Source of the DNA: Anaeramoeba flamelloides
Taxonomy: Eukaryota; Metamonada; Anaeramoebidae
Assembly: GCA_027625915.1 (NCBI GenBank)
Contig: JANTQA010000038.1
Span: forward strand, 248,001-312,000
Length of the DNA stretch: 64,000 nt
Direction of reading: 5' to 3'
The notes under the pieces were generated by a model. That model saw only the letters and a list, made by a program, of their open reading frames with translations. It had not been told where the DNA came from and made no database searches. Numbering within the stretch: the first letter of the stretch is position 1; the number at the start of each line of letters is the position of its first letter. Below are positions 44,946 through 57,045 of this stretch, piece after piece. A program made the translations under genes and the position numbers.

Positions 44946-46157
44946 ATGAATGAAAAATATCAAAATTATGAAAGAGTTGACTTAAATCACAAAAAAACAA
45001 TGGGGCAAGTTAAAAATCATCGGGAAAACATGGTTTTGGTTTCAAAAAAGAAAACCAAAATACATTCCCAAAAGCAAATTTTAGATACAGAAAGTATCGA
45101 TCAGTTAAAAAATAAACAAGAAAACGAAGAAGTAGAAGAAGATGATAAAAAAGAAGTTGAAGAAAAAGAAGAGGAAAGCGAAATTGATGAAGAAGAACAA
45201 GAGGAAGAAGAATATTCAAAAGATGAAGAAGAAAAAGAAGAAGAAACAAATTCAGAGGAAGAAGAAGAAAAAGAAGAAACAAATTCAGAGGAAGAAGAAG
45301 GAGAAGAAAAAGAAGAAGAAGATGAAGAAGAAGAGGATGAAGAAGGAGAAGATGAAGAAGAGGAAGATGAAGATGATTCAGATGATTCAAAAGAGGAAGA
45401 TAATGAAGAAGATGAAGAAGAAGAAGAAGAAACAAATTCAGAGGAAGAGGAAGAAGAAGATGAGGAAGAAGAAGATGATGAAGATGAGGATGATGAAGAA
45501 GAGAAAGATGAAGAAGACGAGGACGAAGAAAAGGAAGAAGAAGAAGAAGAAAATAAAGATATTGATTGGGAAGAATTGAATTTCCAAACAAAAAAATCGT
45601 GGGGAGAAGATTTAAATATTAGTGAGTTATTCGATTTCGAACCAAAAAAAGTAAGATCATATTTTAATAAATTCCTTGGGAACAATCCAGAATTAAAAAA
45701 ATATTTGCGTTCGTTGATCAAAGCATATTTGATTTCCGAACAGTTGTCAGTAAATATTCTTGGAAAGTTAAATTTATTAATACCACCAAATCTTAAGATA
45801 TTTGGTGGAAGTAATACAGAACAAGTCGAAAGGATGTTGGAGGGGCAGTATTTACTCCAACAATCCAAAAGGAACAGACTTTTGAAGCCAAAACAAAAAT
45901 CAAAAAAGAAAGCAAAGCCTGTAATTTTTTCACACAATAACGAAGGCTTAGACACCCCCTTTCAACGCGACTTTGATCCTTTGGAAAGTAAGAACCAAAT
46001 CAACCAACCAATAAATGAACCAAGTTCCTCTAACGAAATTTCACAAATTGACGGAGAGTTTTCTTATTTACAAAATAATCCAGAAATAATAAGAAAAAGG
46101 AATTTTGAAATTGAAAAAGGCTCTGAAAATAACAAAAATAAAAAAATTAAAAAATGA
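44946..46157 (+). CDS. Acidic Glu-rich protein of unknown function
   Basis: A single-exon frame of 403 residues. Residues 1-45 are basic and polar, 55-200 almost pure Glu/Asp/Lys with short TNSEE repeats, and 205-300 a folded-looking segment (DIDWEELNFQTKKSWGEDL ... FEPKKVRSYFNKFL ... IPPNLKIFGG). The C-terminus is Lys-rich and ends KNKKIKK, which suggests a nuclear protein. I do not recognise the conserved-looking segment. Acidic tract plus basic tail is common in histone chaperones, nucleolar and chromatin proteins, but nothing here proves that. The start at 44946 follows an A/T-rich stretch with no upstream in-frame ATG of note. The Ser- and Leu-rich frames on the opposite strand are shadows of the Glu repeats. 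Confidence 0.75.
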   Translation: MNEKYQNYERVDLNHKKTMGQVKNHRENMVLVSKKKTKIHSQKQILDTESIDQLKNKQENEEVEEDDKKEVEEKEEESEIDEEEQEEEEYSKDEEEKEEETNSEEEEEKEETNSEEEEGEEKEEEDEEEEDEEGEDEEEEDEDDSDDSKEEDNEEDEEEEEETNSEEEEEEDEEEEDDEDEDDEEEKDEEDEDEEKEEEEEENKDIDWEELNFQTKKSWGEDLNISELFDFEPKKVRSYFNKFLGNNPELKKYLRSLIKAYLISEQLSVNILGKLNLLIPPNLKIFGGSNTEQVERMLEGQYLLQQSKRNRLLKPKQKSKKKAKPVIFSHNNEGLDTPFQRDFDPLESKNQINQPINEPSSSNEISQIDGEFSYLQNNPEIIRKRNFEIEKGSENNKNKKIKK

Positions 46158-48157
46158 ATGAACCTCAAATTGCTTTTTTAATTTTTTATTTAATAACATA
46201 AGAGCCATTTCAAAAAAGTTCAAAAAGTTCTTATTCAAAAATTATTTTTTTGGTGCTATTTAATTTACCTTTTTTAAAATACTTTTATTGAAGAAATTTT
46301 TTTGTTTGCAAAATTTTGTTCAAAAAAATTCTTTTTAATGGATCAGTACTTTCACGGCAACAGGGCAAAATTCTAAAACGCATTTTTTATTGGTGGTATC
46401 CAAAACTTACTTATTTTGTAGATGGGAAGTGACAAAAAATTCTGATCGACGAAGAAATATCATATAAGAAAATTTTTTCAGTTAGATCAATTTTTTTTTT
46501 CCATTTTTTATGAAAAAGAAAATTATTATATTCCTTTTTTTTCTTACAATACAAAGAGTTGTAACCCTGTTTATTACTATTTTAATAAATATTACATAAT
46601 ATAAATCTACTTTATTACAATGAATATTAATCTAAAGATTTTTTTTTTTCTTTTTTGAGATAATTCTTTTGATTAACCTAAAAATCGTTTTATTCAACAT
46701 ATTGAAAAAATAATTGTATTTTTTTAAAGAAGAAGGATAGTTTTAACAATTTAATTTTTAAAAGTCATTTTCAAATTTTACAAAGAAATTTTTGTTTTTG
46801 TTCTAAGAGGAAATTAAATTTTTTCAAAACAAAATTTTCTAAAAGATATTTACGAATTAAATAATTTTATCCGCAAAATTTAAAATCAATTGTTTTTATT
46901 CAAAAATTGTTTTAAATTGTTCTAATGATTCTTGTGAAAAAGATCAAACAATTTTTTAAAATAAAAATTTTCAATTTTGAAATTATTGTGTTTTTTTTTA
47001 ATTTTGTGAAAGTCTGAAAACAACTTTTTTTCAAACTTTTACGAAAAAAAAAAAAAAAAATACCTAATAGTTTCCCTCTCCCATTGATAAACTTATGTTG
47101 AAATTCTAATTAATTTTTATTTATTTAATAGCTATTTATTTCAATAGTTTGATTTACTGGGATTTGAATCAAAAGATTAATTATAAAAAATAAAAACAAA
47201 ATAAAAAACTTTCTTTCAAAATCAAAACTTTCCAGCATGATCGGAAAAAAATATTTTTACCTCATAATCACCTATTAACTTTTTGGTTAAAAAAAAAATA
47301 AATAGTTGTCTTTTTTTAGTTTAAATTGTAAGTACATGGATTTTGATTTGTAAAAAATGATAATAGTAAACAAAGGTCAAGAATCAAAATTCTCTCATAA
47401 ATAGAAAAGAAAATTATAACCTAATCAATAGAAAAAAAGAAAAAGAATATTTTCTAGAATAATAATTGAGTTTCCAGATCTCCAAGTGGAAGAAATAATA
47501 ATAATAATAATAATAAATTCAGTTATTATATAATCTATAGGTATTCATTAAAAATAAAAAAAAACCTTTTCTATAGTCTTATAAAAGAAGAAGAAATTAC
47601 AAAATTTGGAACAAAAAAAGAAAGAAAATCTATTGGTTCTAAAAAAAAAAACATAATTTGAACGGTGTAAGAAAATGATATATTCCAACGAGGTTAAACA
47701 AGTACTTCCAAAATCTTGGTCTTTACTTAACCAGTCAGAAGCTGAATATAAAATCGAATGACTACATATTTAATTTTTTTTAAATGGCCAGTATATCAAA
47801 AAAACTCATTGTTAAATTTCTTAATAATCATTTTTTAGTGCAAAATTCATATTTTATTTGTTTTCTATTATTCAAAAAAAAAAAAAAAAAAAAAAAAATT
47901 AAAGCTTTTTCAATACTTATTTGAAAAAAATATCATAGATTCTAAGATAAATACCCAATTTTAAAAATTAAAAAGAAAATAAAAAGAAATTATTTTCTAA
48001 TTCTAAACAGGTTGAAAAATTAATAATATCCATAATTAAATAAATATATACTTAATTTTGAATTTTTTCTTTTTTTTTAATAAAATATTCTTTTTGAATT
48101 TTTTGTAAGTGAGAATAAAATTTGTGATTCTTCAAACAAAATTGCTAACGAAAAAGT

Positions 48158-48228
48158 TTAGAAATTAGGGCACACAGGAGAAAAGCAAGTTTCTCTATTC
48201 AAAAATAAAAAAAAAATAAAATAAAATA
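48158..48228 (+). repeat. 70-bp repeat with hairpin, copy 2
   Basis: Same as 36902-36976: TTTAGAAATTAGGGCACACA followed by GAGAAAAGCAAGTTTCTC and an A-rich tail. The stem is GAGAAA/TTTCTC here. Conservation across two sites in an otherwise diverged repeat landscape suggests a recent or constrained sequence. Confidence 0.65.
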
Positions 48229-48458
48229 TTCTTTTTAAATTAGGAATTAGGTTGGTGTATATTTAATCTATATTTTAAAAAATACCATATTAACAAATCA
48301 TCTTTACATTTTCCGTGGAGTGTATCAAATAAATTAGATAAATTCAAATTATAAAAGAAAAGTTTAAAAATATTATCACACTTAGAATTGATATTTAGTA
48401 GAAGATATACTCTCTGAAAAATTGATCAAAAAAGTAAAAAATTGAAATTATAGTTCAT

Positions 48459-48822
48459 AGATGTAAACATGGAATGTTATAAAAATAGAGTCTTTACATA
48501 TTTTGAGAAAAAAATAAAGAGTTCCATGCATTTATCCAAATTTTTTAATTGTAAACAAAACATCCCTTTTTGATTTTTGGCACAAAATGCTTTTCGATAT
48601 CAAATGGTTCTAGTAAATACAAATAGTTTATGTAAAAAAATTTTTAAAAAAAAATAATGTTAGATTGGAATTACCAAATTATTTTTTGATTAAAATTATT
48701 ATTAGTCAATCTATAAAATCAAATAATATATTTACTATTTCCAAAATATTGGTAAATACATGTAGCTCTTTATTTATCTCAAAAATTATCAAAAATCTAT
48801 TTTTTACCATTCATATTGACTC
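48459..48822. repeat. Family A TIR element, copy 2
   Basis: The left end has GGAATGTTATAAAAATAGAG then TTTGAGAAAAAAATAAAGAG. The right end has CTCTTTATTTATCTCAAAAA and AATCTATTTTTTACCATTC. It has the same layout as 131-498 but more diverged arms, so it is an older copy. Confidence 0.7.
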
Positions 48823-49007
48823 TGTTTTTCAAGAAAATATAATAGCAATAAAAAAATAAAAATTCTAAATATTTGTTAATTTCCAATGAAATTATCTGTT
48901 TTATTTGGGTCATCAGGTAAAAAACTTGATTAAAAATTTCTACAAATTTTAAAATTAATCTAAAAGAATCTATGTGGGATCTTATTCAAAAAATATTCTT
49001 AATTTAA

Positions 49008-49552
49008 GATTGACAATCACTGAATTTTGAAAACAGATTATATTGTGAAGAGTGTGAAGATTTGTTAATTTGGTTCTTAGCTGATCGATCTTGTATTTAT
49101 TCTGGGTTTTAAGAGTGCTTCGAAATATGCAATTTATGGCAATTTGTTTCTTATTTTTTCCCAAAATACAAATTAAAAAGTGTAAGATTAATTGATTGGT
49201 AGGTAAATAAATAAGAAAAAAATGTGATTCGTGGGTTGTCAATTGAAATTTTTAATTAGATTTGGTTTTATTTGGTCCTTTCAATTTTTTTAAAAAAAGT
49301 TAATTGGGTATTAGTTAATCATAATTTTCTTCTAGTACCTAAAAATCAAAATTCGTTCTCAAATATATACCAATCTATTAAATCTTATACTCTTCTAATC
49401 AGATTTCAGAAAAATTAAAAATAAATTGAAAAATTGTCATTTTGAACCACTATTAAAACCCAGAATAAACACAAGATAGATCAGATAAGAACCATATTAA
49501 CTAATTTTAAAACTCAAAATGAGATAATCTTCTTTACAATTACAGTCAACCT
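49008..49552. repeat. Family C foldback element, copy 2 (old)
   Basis: The left arm (GTTAATTTGGTTCTTAGCTG, TTATTCTGGGTTTTAAGAG) and the reversed right arm (GTTAATATGGTTCTTATCTG, TTATTCTGGGTTTTAATAG) pair with mismatches. The interior matches the fresh copy at 60949-61526, including TGTGATTCGTGGGTTG next to ATTGAAATTTTTAATTAG. The diverged arms show it is older than that copy. Confidence 0.7.
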
Positions 49553-51061
49553 AAACCTTAAATTACTAGTAAACTTTGTAAAAATCCTTTAATAAATTTA
49601 AAAATAAATTCAAAAATTTTTTACAGAATCTTGAAATTGAAAAACAAAATGAATAAATGATTTTTATAAGTGCCTGTTTGACTTTGAAGATCATTTTCTC
49701 AAATCAATTATTGTTTTTAAAAGACATCCATTTTTCATATTTTTGAAAAGTTCAAAATACCAAAATCTAACTCAATTATTTCAAAAAAAAATAATTTTTT
49801 GTGTAAAAGAAGACAGAAATCTTATTGCCTTTAAAATGGGTGTATACAAAAATACAATTTAAAAATAAAACCACCAAGTTATGTTAATAACTCAATAAAA
49901 TAAAATCTACTTAATTTCAAAAAAATTAAAATAATTGTTTTAAACTTAAAAAAAATATAATTTAATTATTCGAAGAACGGTTAAAATAAATTTTTTCTTT
50001 TTATTGAAACAAAAAATAGAAGAAATATTGCCATACTGTGTAATTACATATTCTCACAAAATGGTTTTTTAAAACCTGTAAAATTCAACAAAAGCTATTT
50101 CCAATAAAGTGGTGCAAATTTATTGGAAAATATATATTTTAAACTCAATCTCCAAAAAAGTATTTAACATCCAAAATAATTAACTACCCTTTATCGATTC
50201 TTGGTAATAATTCAATTATTTTCTGGGTATTTTATTACAGAAATAAAAGATATTAAATTTTCTTATCTCGGTTATATCTGATATTTTTTACCTGTTAAAA
50301 TTGGGTATTTATTATTTTCTTTTTGATTGGAAAAAACGTTTACATAACTGTTTTATTACCCAACAAATTTTTCAAATAGAATTTAAAACATATAACTGTA
50401 TTTTATTTTATAAAAAATCCTTTTGTATCCTTTCCAGTTTTCTGTTTTTTTATTGAAATTGGTCGTACATTGTTTTCTCCAAAAAAAAAAGTGCTTTTTT
50501 TTTTTTTTTTCATTTTTTGGAAATATTTCAACGGACATATTTTCAAATAAATATATTAGCCATTTATTCATTTGGTATTAATATTTAATTTAATTTTCAA
50601 AAGGTAAATTAATGAATACTTTCACTAACAAAGATGATTTTTTATGAAAAGTAAAAAAAAAATGCCCCACTTTTATAGAAATACAGTTTAATCTAAAGAA
50701 ATCCTTTTTAATTTAGATTATTTTTAACCAGTGTTTAAAAACCCAATCTTAATCTTTTCATTGGATTCTTAGTAACAGAAAAATTAATTTATCAATATAC
50801 TTTATTACTATTTCTCAATTTTTAAAGATTTTCAAACAAATAAAACGAAATCAAATTCAATAATTATAATAAAAAAAAAAAAATACTAAATATTATCAAA
50901 TAACATAATTTTAATATAAATAGTTCCTTGGATATATTCTGAATATTTGGAAAAGAATATTTTTGAATCTTTTAAATTTCAATAAATTTAATAAAATATT
51001 TGTGAATAAAATAAATGTTCAAATTTTTTAGATCTACAAGTATTCTATATTTGATTTATTT

Positions 51062-52067
51062 TTAAAACAAGATTAAAGGTTCGAATATTAATTTATTCAT
51101 ACTAAATCTCAGAAAAAACCTAAAAGTGGGAGTTCCTAAAAATAACAAGGTTTTGGATATTTTTCTTTTTCTAATTTGATCCAAAAATTCAAAAAAAAAA
51201 GGATCAGATCTTACAACGGAAAATTTAATAGGGGAAAAAAAATTCTTGTAATAATGAGAACTCATTTCTCAAAAGTTTCTAAACACGTTGAATATATGGG
51301 TTAATTGTATCCTTTGGAAATAATTACTTGGATGACCTTTGGGAAATAAAAATAAAAAAGATTTAATGGTCTCTTCAGACAAATCCAAAAACTTTGAAAT
51401 GGAATTAATGTTTTGATTCTTCTCATTACCTTGCAAAAAAGGAATTTCCATTCTTGAAAATTAACTTTTAAAACACAAATATAACGACTCTTATTGCAAA
51501 AAACACTAAAATAAAAAAAGTAACAAGTATTTTAAATTGAAAAAAAAAGAGATGGTAAACAATTAAAGCCAAAAAATTCGCTATTTTTTTCTTTCCTTGT
51601 TCTTCATTAAAAGTAACGATTGAAAGGCAAATTTAATTTGTTTAAATTTAATTCAAAATACGAGTAATTTTTGATATTTCAAAAAAGTTCTTATATTTCA
51701 GAATTGTTCAACAAAAGAGTGGTTTTTAATGTCACAAATTTGTATTAAAGTCTATAGTCTGAGTAATTTTTAAAAATAAATGGGAAAATAAAAGTGTCAA
51801 AAGCACCTCAACTGGTGTTAGAAAAAATTTAAACCTAAAAGTTTTTTTTATCTCATTTAAATTATTGAGTGTTCTTTTAAAATTTAAAAAGATCCAAGGT
51901 TTAAAAACTGATCTCAAGAGAATACCTTTCAGATAAATAAGGAGACAACATACCAAACTAAACTCAATTAACTTTTCCCTCAAAATATTATTCGTTAGAT
52001 GGAATTTACATTCTTTTTGACAGAATAAGGATTTGTAAATTTCAAACAAAATGTTTCGAATTGACAA
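51062..52067 (-). pseudogene. Possible decayed coding stretch
   Basis: Two stretches on the minus strand are unusually free of stops for this AT content: 52067-51732 (111 codons, with a hydrophobic LVCCLLIYLKGILLRSVF) and 51451-51062, where about 128 codons are broken by a single TGA at 51269. Base composition is richer than the surroundings. I recognise no family. It may be a decayed host gene or transposon gene, or exons of an unrecognised gene; chance is not excluded. Confidence 0.22.
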
Positions 52068-52452
52068 AATTCAAAAAATATCAAAAATAAAACGCGTGTT
52101 CCAAAAAGAAATTATTCAGAACTAATCCCAAGATCAAGAGATTTAAAATATTAACCATTTCAGTCTGGAAGTGGTCATTAAATTAAAAAGAAAGCCTTAA
52201 CAAATTGCAAATTCTTCTCCCACAAAAAAAAAAAAAGAATTTTTCAAAAATGAACTTTTTGATCAGTAACTTACCAATAAAACTAGAAAAGGAAATTTTG
52301 ACTTCTAAAAATGTTTAGATATGGTATGTATATCCTCGAACTCTCATCAAAATGTGTTTTACGTTCTAATTGAAAAAAAATCAACCAAAATACTTGAAAA
52401 TGAAAATTTGTCACAATTATCATTTTTTTTATTTTATTAAAACTTTAAACAC

Positions 52453-55155
52453 ATGTCCGACAATAGTATCGCTGCGCTTCTTCTTACCAAACAATTTAAA
52501 GGTTTGTTTTTAAATTTTGTTACTTTTTTTTCTCCTTACTCCCAACAAAATTTACCAAGAAATTTCCAATTACTGAATCTCTTTTTAATTTCTTATTTGA
52601 TCTTTTCTTCTTCTTATAAAAATTATCTTTACAAAAACAAAACAGAACTACAAAAAAATCCTGTTGAAGGATTTAGTGCTGGCTTAAGAAAGGGCAACCC
52701 ATTTGAATGGGTAACAAACATAATTCTTTTTTTGTTTTGGATTTATTTATTCCTTTTCCCTTTTGTGTTAAATTCTGATTTTTTATCTTGTTTTTTTTTA
52801 AAAAAACAACTTTTGCTCTCTTTTTTTCTTTTATTGGCAAATTTAGGACATTTTGGTAATGGGCCCACCAGACACTATCTTTGAAGGTTTGTTCTTAAAT
52901 TTTTTCTCTTCGTTTTCCTTTGGTTTCTTTTCTCTTCTCTCTATTTTGTGCTTATAATTTCCTTGCAAATTTAACATTTTTTTTTATCAATTTTTATCAA
53001 AAACCTTTTCCAACAACATAACACTTAAATTTTTGTGTAGGTGGATACTTCAAAGCCGAGTTGATCTTTTCAAACGAATATCCAAACAACCCACCAACAA
53101 TGAAATTTTTATCTGATATGTGGCATCCAAATATTTGTATTTTTCTAAATTTTTTTCAATTTATCTTGTTTTGTTTCCAGATTTCTGATTGATTTTAATC
53201 TTTTCATTTGGCACTTTCTCTCTTTTTTATTCAAAAATTAAATAGACTCCGACGGAAAGGTTTGTATCTCAATTCTTCATCCACCAGGTAAATTTTTCTT
53301 TGCTTTTTATTTTTCTTCTTGTGGAATCCTTTCTTTTTTTTAATGTCAACTTTTCAATTTTTGTCATTTTTTTGATTTTTATCTCAATAGGTGAAGATGA
53401 GTGGGGATATGAAAAAGCAAGCGAAAGGTGGTTACCAATTCACACGTAAATATCATCTCCTTTTTGCAATTGTCTTGATTTTTTATTTTTTTTTTTTTGA
53501 TGATGAATTTCCTTTCAAAATTTTACGAAAAATAAAAAATAAAAAATAAAAAAATGGTTATGAAATGAATAATGCAAAAGCAATTCAAAAAACATTCAAA
53601 AAGTACCCTTGTAAATCAGTTTTGAGTTTAAACTTTACTGGTATTTGAAATTCAAATGGGATAAAATTTCACTTCCTTTTGAATTTCCTTATTCCAATTC
53701 TGAAATCCTTGCTTTTGTTGAATATTTTTTGGTTCACCCAACACACCCATCGATAAGTCGAATAAAAAAGAGATCAAACAAGCAAACTGTTATCGAAACT
53801 GAGACAAATTACAATCTCTTTCTTTGAAAGTTTCTTTGTTCAATACTAGTCTCTATTATTTTTTAATTTTGACCAATTTCTAAATAAGGATTCCTTATCT
53901 AGAAATATGTTTAATATTGAAAATAAACAGGGGTTTTCAAATCTAAGTAATTGGCAAAAAATTTTCTCATTCTCTATTAAATTTAGGTAAAAAAAAATTA
54001 ATAGAGATTAGTCCCTTAACAAAAATTAAAAAAAATGAAAATTTTTTCCCTTTTGTTATTTAAATAACAGTACAAGAACACGATAATTTCATGTCTATTT
54101 TCTTCAACTTCAAGTTAAATTTCTTACAGTACTCTTAAATTATAAAAGCATGCAAAGCCTTTTTAAAAATGTGAGGACTTTTTGAAAACTTTAAAAAAGT
54201 TCTATATTTTAAAAAAGTTCTCTATTTTAAAAAGGTGAGAAACTCGTCCTTTAAATTTGGTGTAGATGTTTGGGACTTAAAAAAGTTAAAACTTTTTCAG
54301 AATTAAAAATTTTTGAAAGTTTTTTATTTGAATAAAGTTAGGTCTCAACCTTTAAATGTAAGGTAGAGATTGGAGTCTTGGAAAAATACTTTTTTTAAAA
54401 AAAGTCCACACTTTATTAAAGCATGAAACTTTAAAAAAGTTTTAATGATAGCGATCTAAAAAAAAAAAAGTAATCGCTTTTTTAAACTAGCTTTATCTTA
54501 AAACTATACTTTTTAGATCTTTTCATAATTTTTTTTTGAGAATTTCAATTAATAAAAAAATTTCATAGATAATTTGATTTTCCAATCTAATAACTAAGAT
54601 TCAAAATAATCATTTCAAAATTTCAGATTAAAACACAATGCTAATTTACAAAAGGGTTTATCGATAATGTGATAATATATATATATATATATATATAAAT
54701 TATATAAATAACAAACCTTTTACTCTCTAACCAACTGAAAAAAATTAAACAGAACAATATTATTAACATGTTTAAAACTTTTTTAAAATGCTCATAACTT
54801 TTTTTTTTTGTTGTTGTTGTTGTTTTGAATAGTTTACCTTTTCAATTTCAACTGGAATTTAGTTGTACAAATAAAAAAGTATTATTTCAAATGCTTATTA
54901 TATCTTTATTGAATTTCTGTTTTTTTTCTAATAAAAAATAATAATATCTTTCTTTCCTTTCCTTTTTTATTTTTCATTATTTTTATGATTAATAGGGTTG
55001 AAACAATTTTAATTTCTGTAATTTCTATGCTTGCCTCACCAAATTGTGAAAGTCCAGCAAACATTGATGCATCTGTTGACTTTAAAGATGATTATAAATT
55101 GTTTAAAAAAAAGGTTATGAGAACCGTTCGTAAAAGTCAAGAACAATTTTTTTAA
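52453..55155 (+). CDS. UBE2G1: Ubiquitin-conjugating enzyme E2, UBE2G1/Ubc7 type
   Basis: Seven exons: 52453..52501, 52646..52710, 52847..52886, 53041..53136, 53246..53287, 53391..53445 and 54996..55155. All joins keep frame and give 168 residues (human UBE2G1 has 170). Donors are GTTTGT, GTAACA, GTTTGT, GTATTT, GTAAAT and GTAAAT; acceptors are ACAG, TTAG, GTAG, then ATAG three times. The protein starts [18 protein letters not shown] and has [13 protein letters not shown] at 80-82, the catalytic C90 in [13 protein letters not shown], and the acidic insert [16 protein letters not shown] typical of this E2 class. It charges ubiquitin by thioester and, in the family, mostly builds Lys48 chains for proteasomal or ER-associated degradation. 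Introns 1-5 are about 100-155 bp; intron 6 is 1550 bp and holds a family J repeat. Confidence 0.95.
53446..54995 (+). other. 1.55-kb sixth intron of the E2 gene
   Basis: It joins HT to VETI without change of frame. It contains a hairpin-rich repeat (54.14-54.49 kb) and an (AT)n tract (54674-54697). A short open frame at 53645-53827 is not supported as coding. Confidence 0.85.
54140..54490. repeat. Family J hairpin-rich repeat, copy 3
   Basis: Repeated AACTTTAAAAAAGTTCT and AAAACTTTTTC motifs with the CCTTTAAATGTAAGGTAGAG box shared with 21.6 kb, ending near AACTTTAAAAAAGTTTTAA. It lies inside the last intron of the E2 gene. Confidence 0.6.
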
Positions 55156-56024
55156 ATCCTTCTTGTTTTTTATTGTTTTTTCTTAATGAAAATTTCACAA
55201 TATTAAAAAAAAAACAAAAATTTAAACAAACGAAAATTATTCTGAAAATTACTTTTTCGTTAAAAGTAATATATATATATATATATATACAAAAATAAAA
55301 TCCTTCTTAGTCTAATTATTTCTTAATTTATTATCATTAAATAAAAATTTTTTTTCATTTAAAATATTTAAAGTTGCATTTTTATTAACAATTTTAACCC
55401 AAATAATGAATTAAACTATATGGTAAAAAAACAACATTCTTTTAAATGTGATAAAAATGCTTTAAATATGAAACTGTTTTAAAAAAATCCCATTCGAATT
55501 ATTCAAGAAAAAAAAAAGGTTAAAATATCAAGATAATGATTTTCTTATTTGAGCTCTTAATGGATTAGCCTCACCATAGATTTCTCTATAACCAAAGTAT
55601 GTTGTAATTGGGTGTAAATGATATTAGTGCACCATGGCTCGAATAGCTCAAAAAAATCTATTATAAATCTTTGCACAATAAATTATTACATTTTTTACTA
55701 ATGATCACAATTAAAAAAATTTCATTTTGAAAAATTTTTTTTAATTCCTTTTCCAAATCTAAAAATAGAAACCCAAAATATAGTATTCTGGTATTTAATA
55801 ATTTAGATTTAGAACTCCCAAAAGTAACTATTTTAATAATTTTTGAATTTCAAAGATTAACTCAATAATCATCAGTATAAAAGTACAAAGACTGATTAGT
55901 TTTGTTTGCTTTTGATAAGTCTACTTGTAACATCAATATATTTGCATGATTTGAGAAATAATTTGTCAAAAAAATTTATTCGTTAATTATTTAATTTTTA
56001 AAAAAAAACGAATTTTTTAGTAAC

Positions 56025-56122
56025 TAATCTACATTTTGCCACAAATTTAAGAAGAATATTTTGCAACTTTGGAGTCTTTAGATTGATAATTCAACCTTTA
56101 AATTTGTGGCGAAATGCAGATT
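56025..56122. repeat. Imperfect 25-bp inverted repeat
   Basis: AATCTACATTTTGCCACAAA is mirrored by TTTGTGGCGAAATGCAGATT about 55 bp later, with three mismatches over about 25 bp. This could be a small hairpin element or the remains of a TIR pair. Confidence 0.6.
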
Positions 56123-56439
56123 TTATTTCTGAAATTGATGGGTTTTTTACTAATATTTAGATCATTTTATAGTGAGGATCAACAAATATTACTACTTGAC
56201 TAATCGATTTTTTAGAGACATTTGAACCATGTAACACTAATGTGGTCAGGTCTAATAACAACATACTTTGATCCTAGGCTTCTCCTTGGTAGACGCTAAT
56301 CCCTTAAAGATAATAAAAATAATACTTGATTATTAATTTTGAAAAAAGTTTTTTAATTTTTTTGTTTTTATTTTTTTTTATTCTTGAAATGGTGTAAATT
56401 ACACTCTAGATGCGCTTATTCTTCATCTTCTTCAACGGT

Positions 56440-56908
56440 AATTTCAGTATAAAATAATATATTTCACGATTATCAATAAAAGAAAGTAATTCCAAACTTC
56501 TTTGTTTAAAATTAATTCATTAAGAGATATTTCTTTTAATTTATATATATATAATAATCTATCTTTTTCATAGGAAGGACATACTCATAAAAAAGGATCA
56601 ATATTTTCTATAATTTCCTTTTAATTATATTTTAAACATAAAGGGCAAAATTTATTTGAATTTTTAGAGTTTACATAGTAATATCTATTTAAGCAGTTAG
56701 TAGCTGTTCTGAATATTCGAGTTATTGAACTTGATGGAGAACTTAAATATTTTTGAGTTTTAAATAAAGAATTTTGATATTTTATTCTAGTGAAATAAGT
56801 TAGAGAAGCACCATCAAGTGCCGTAGAGTGCCATATAGTGTCTAGATTTTTTTTTAATTTCGAAGAATCGAGAAAAATCAAAGATTTATTCAAAACAAAA
56901 CTTAACAA
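56440..56908 (-). pseudogene. LINE-like reverse transcriptase C-terminal relic
   Basis: Read leftwards from 56908, the frame gives SSITRIFRTATNCLNRYYY and NKFCPLC. Beyond its first stop, the same frame continues with KEIIENIDPF, VCPSYEKDRLL and LNELILNKEVWNYF. The CPLC...E.IE(N/H)...CP.YE..R pattern is the zinc-knuckle-like tail downstream of the RT domain in many non-LTR retrotransposons. At least three in-frame stops interrupt it and no RT core is visible, so it is a short decayed fragment. Confidence 0.55.
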
Positions 56909-57045
56909 AAAACTTAATGGTGATGGTAGAGCGCTGCCAAGTGACTAACTTTTCCTGTTTTTTATTTGTTTTATATATAAAATCAAGAAAAGTTAACTGC
57001 GGTTTTTTTTACTTTTTGAAATAAAACAAAAATTTCATTTTTTTC
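56815..57045. repeat. Hairpin-chain relative, copy 3
   Basis: The linker words CATCAAGTGCCGTAGAGTGC and TGGTAGAGCGCTGCCAAGTG flank A/T-rich palindrome arms (TTTTTTTTAATTTCGAAGAA ... ) and a start of another module (CGGTTTTTTTTACTTTTTGA). It has the same vocabulary as the chain at 18.5-19.2 kb but is incomplete and diverged. Confidence 0.6.

Larger units (their letters stand above)
46158..52452. other. Long repeat-bearing intergenic region
   Basis: Over 6 kb without a supportable gene. It contains (ATA)n at 47494-47516, an A25 run at 47874-47898, a 70-bp hairpin repeat (48158-48228), family A copy 2 (48459-48822), family C copy 2 (49008-49552) and a possible decayed coding stretch at 51.06-52.07 kb. 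The remainder is AT-rich and unremarkable. Confidence 0.5.

Noticed and set aside
45010-45591. Leu/Pro/His-rich frame on the minus strand
   Set aside because: Another shadow of the same Glu-rich repeat, in a second frame.
45101-45955. Ser-rich frame on the minus strand
   Set aside because: It is the complement of GAA/GAT repeats of the acidic protein; poly-Ser arises automatically and no conserved segment is seen.
53645-53827. 60-codon frame inside the last intron of the E2 gene
   Set aside because: The flanking exons join exactly without it; the E2 family has no insert at this position.
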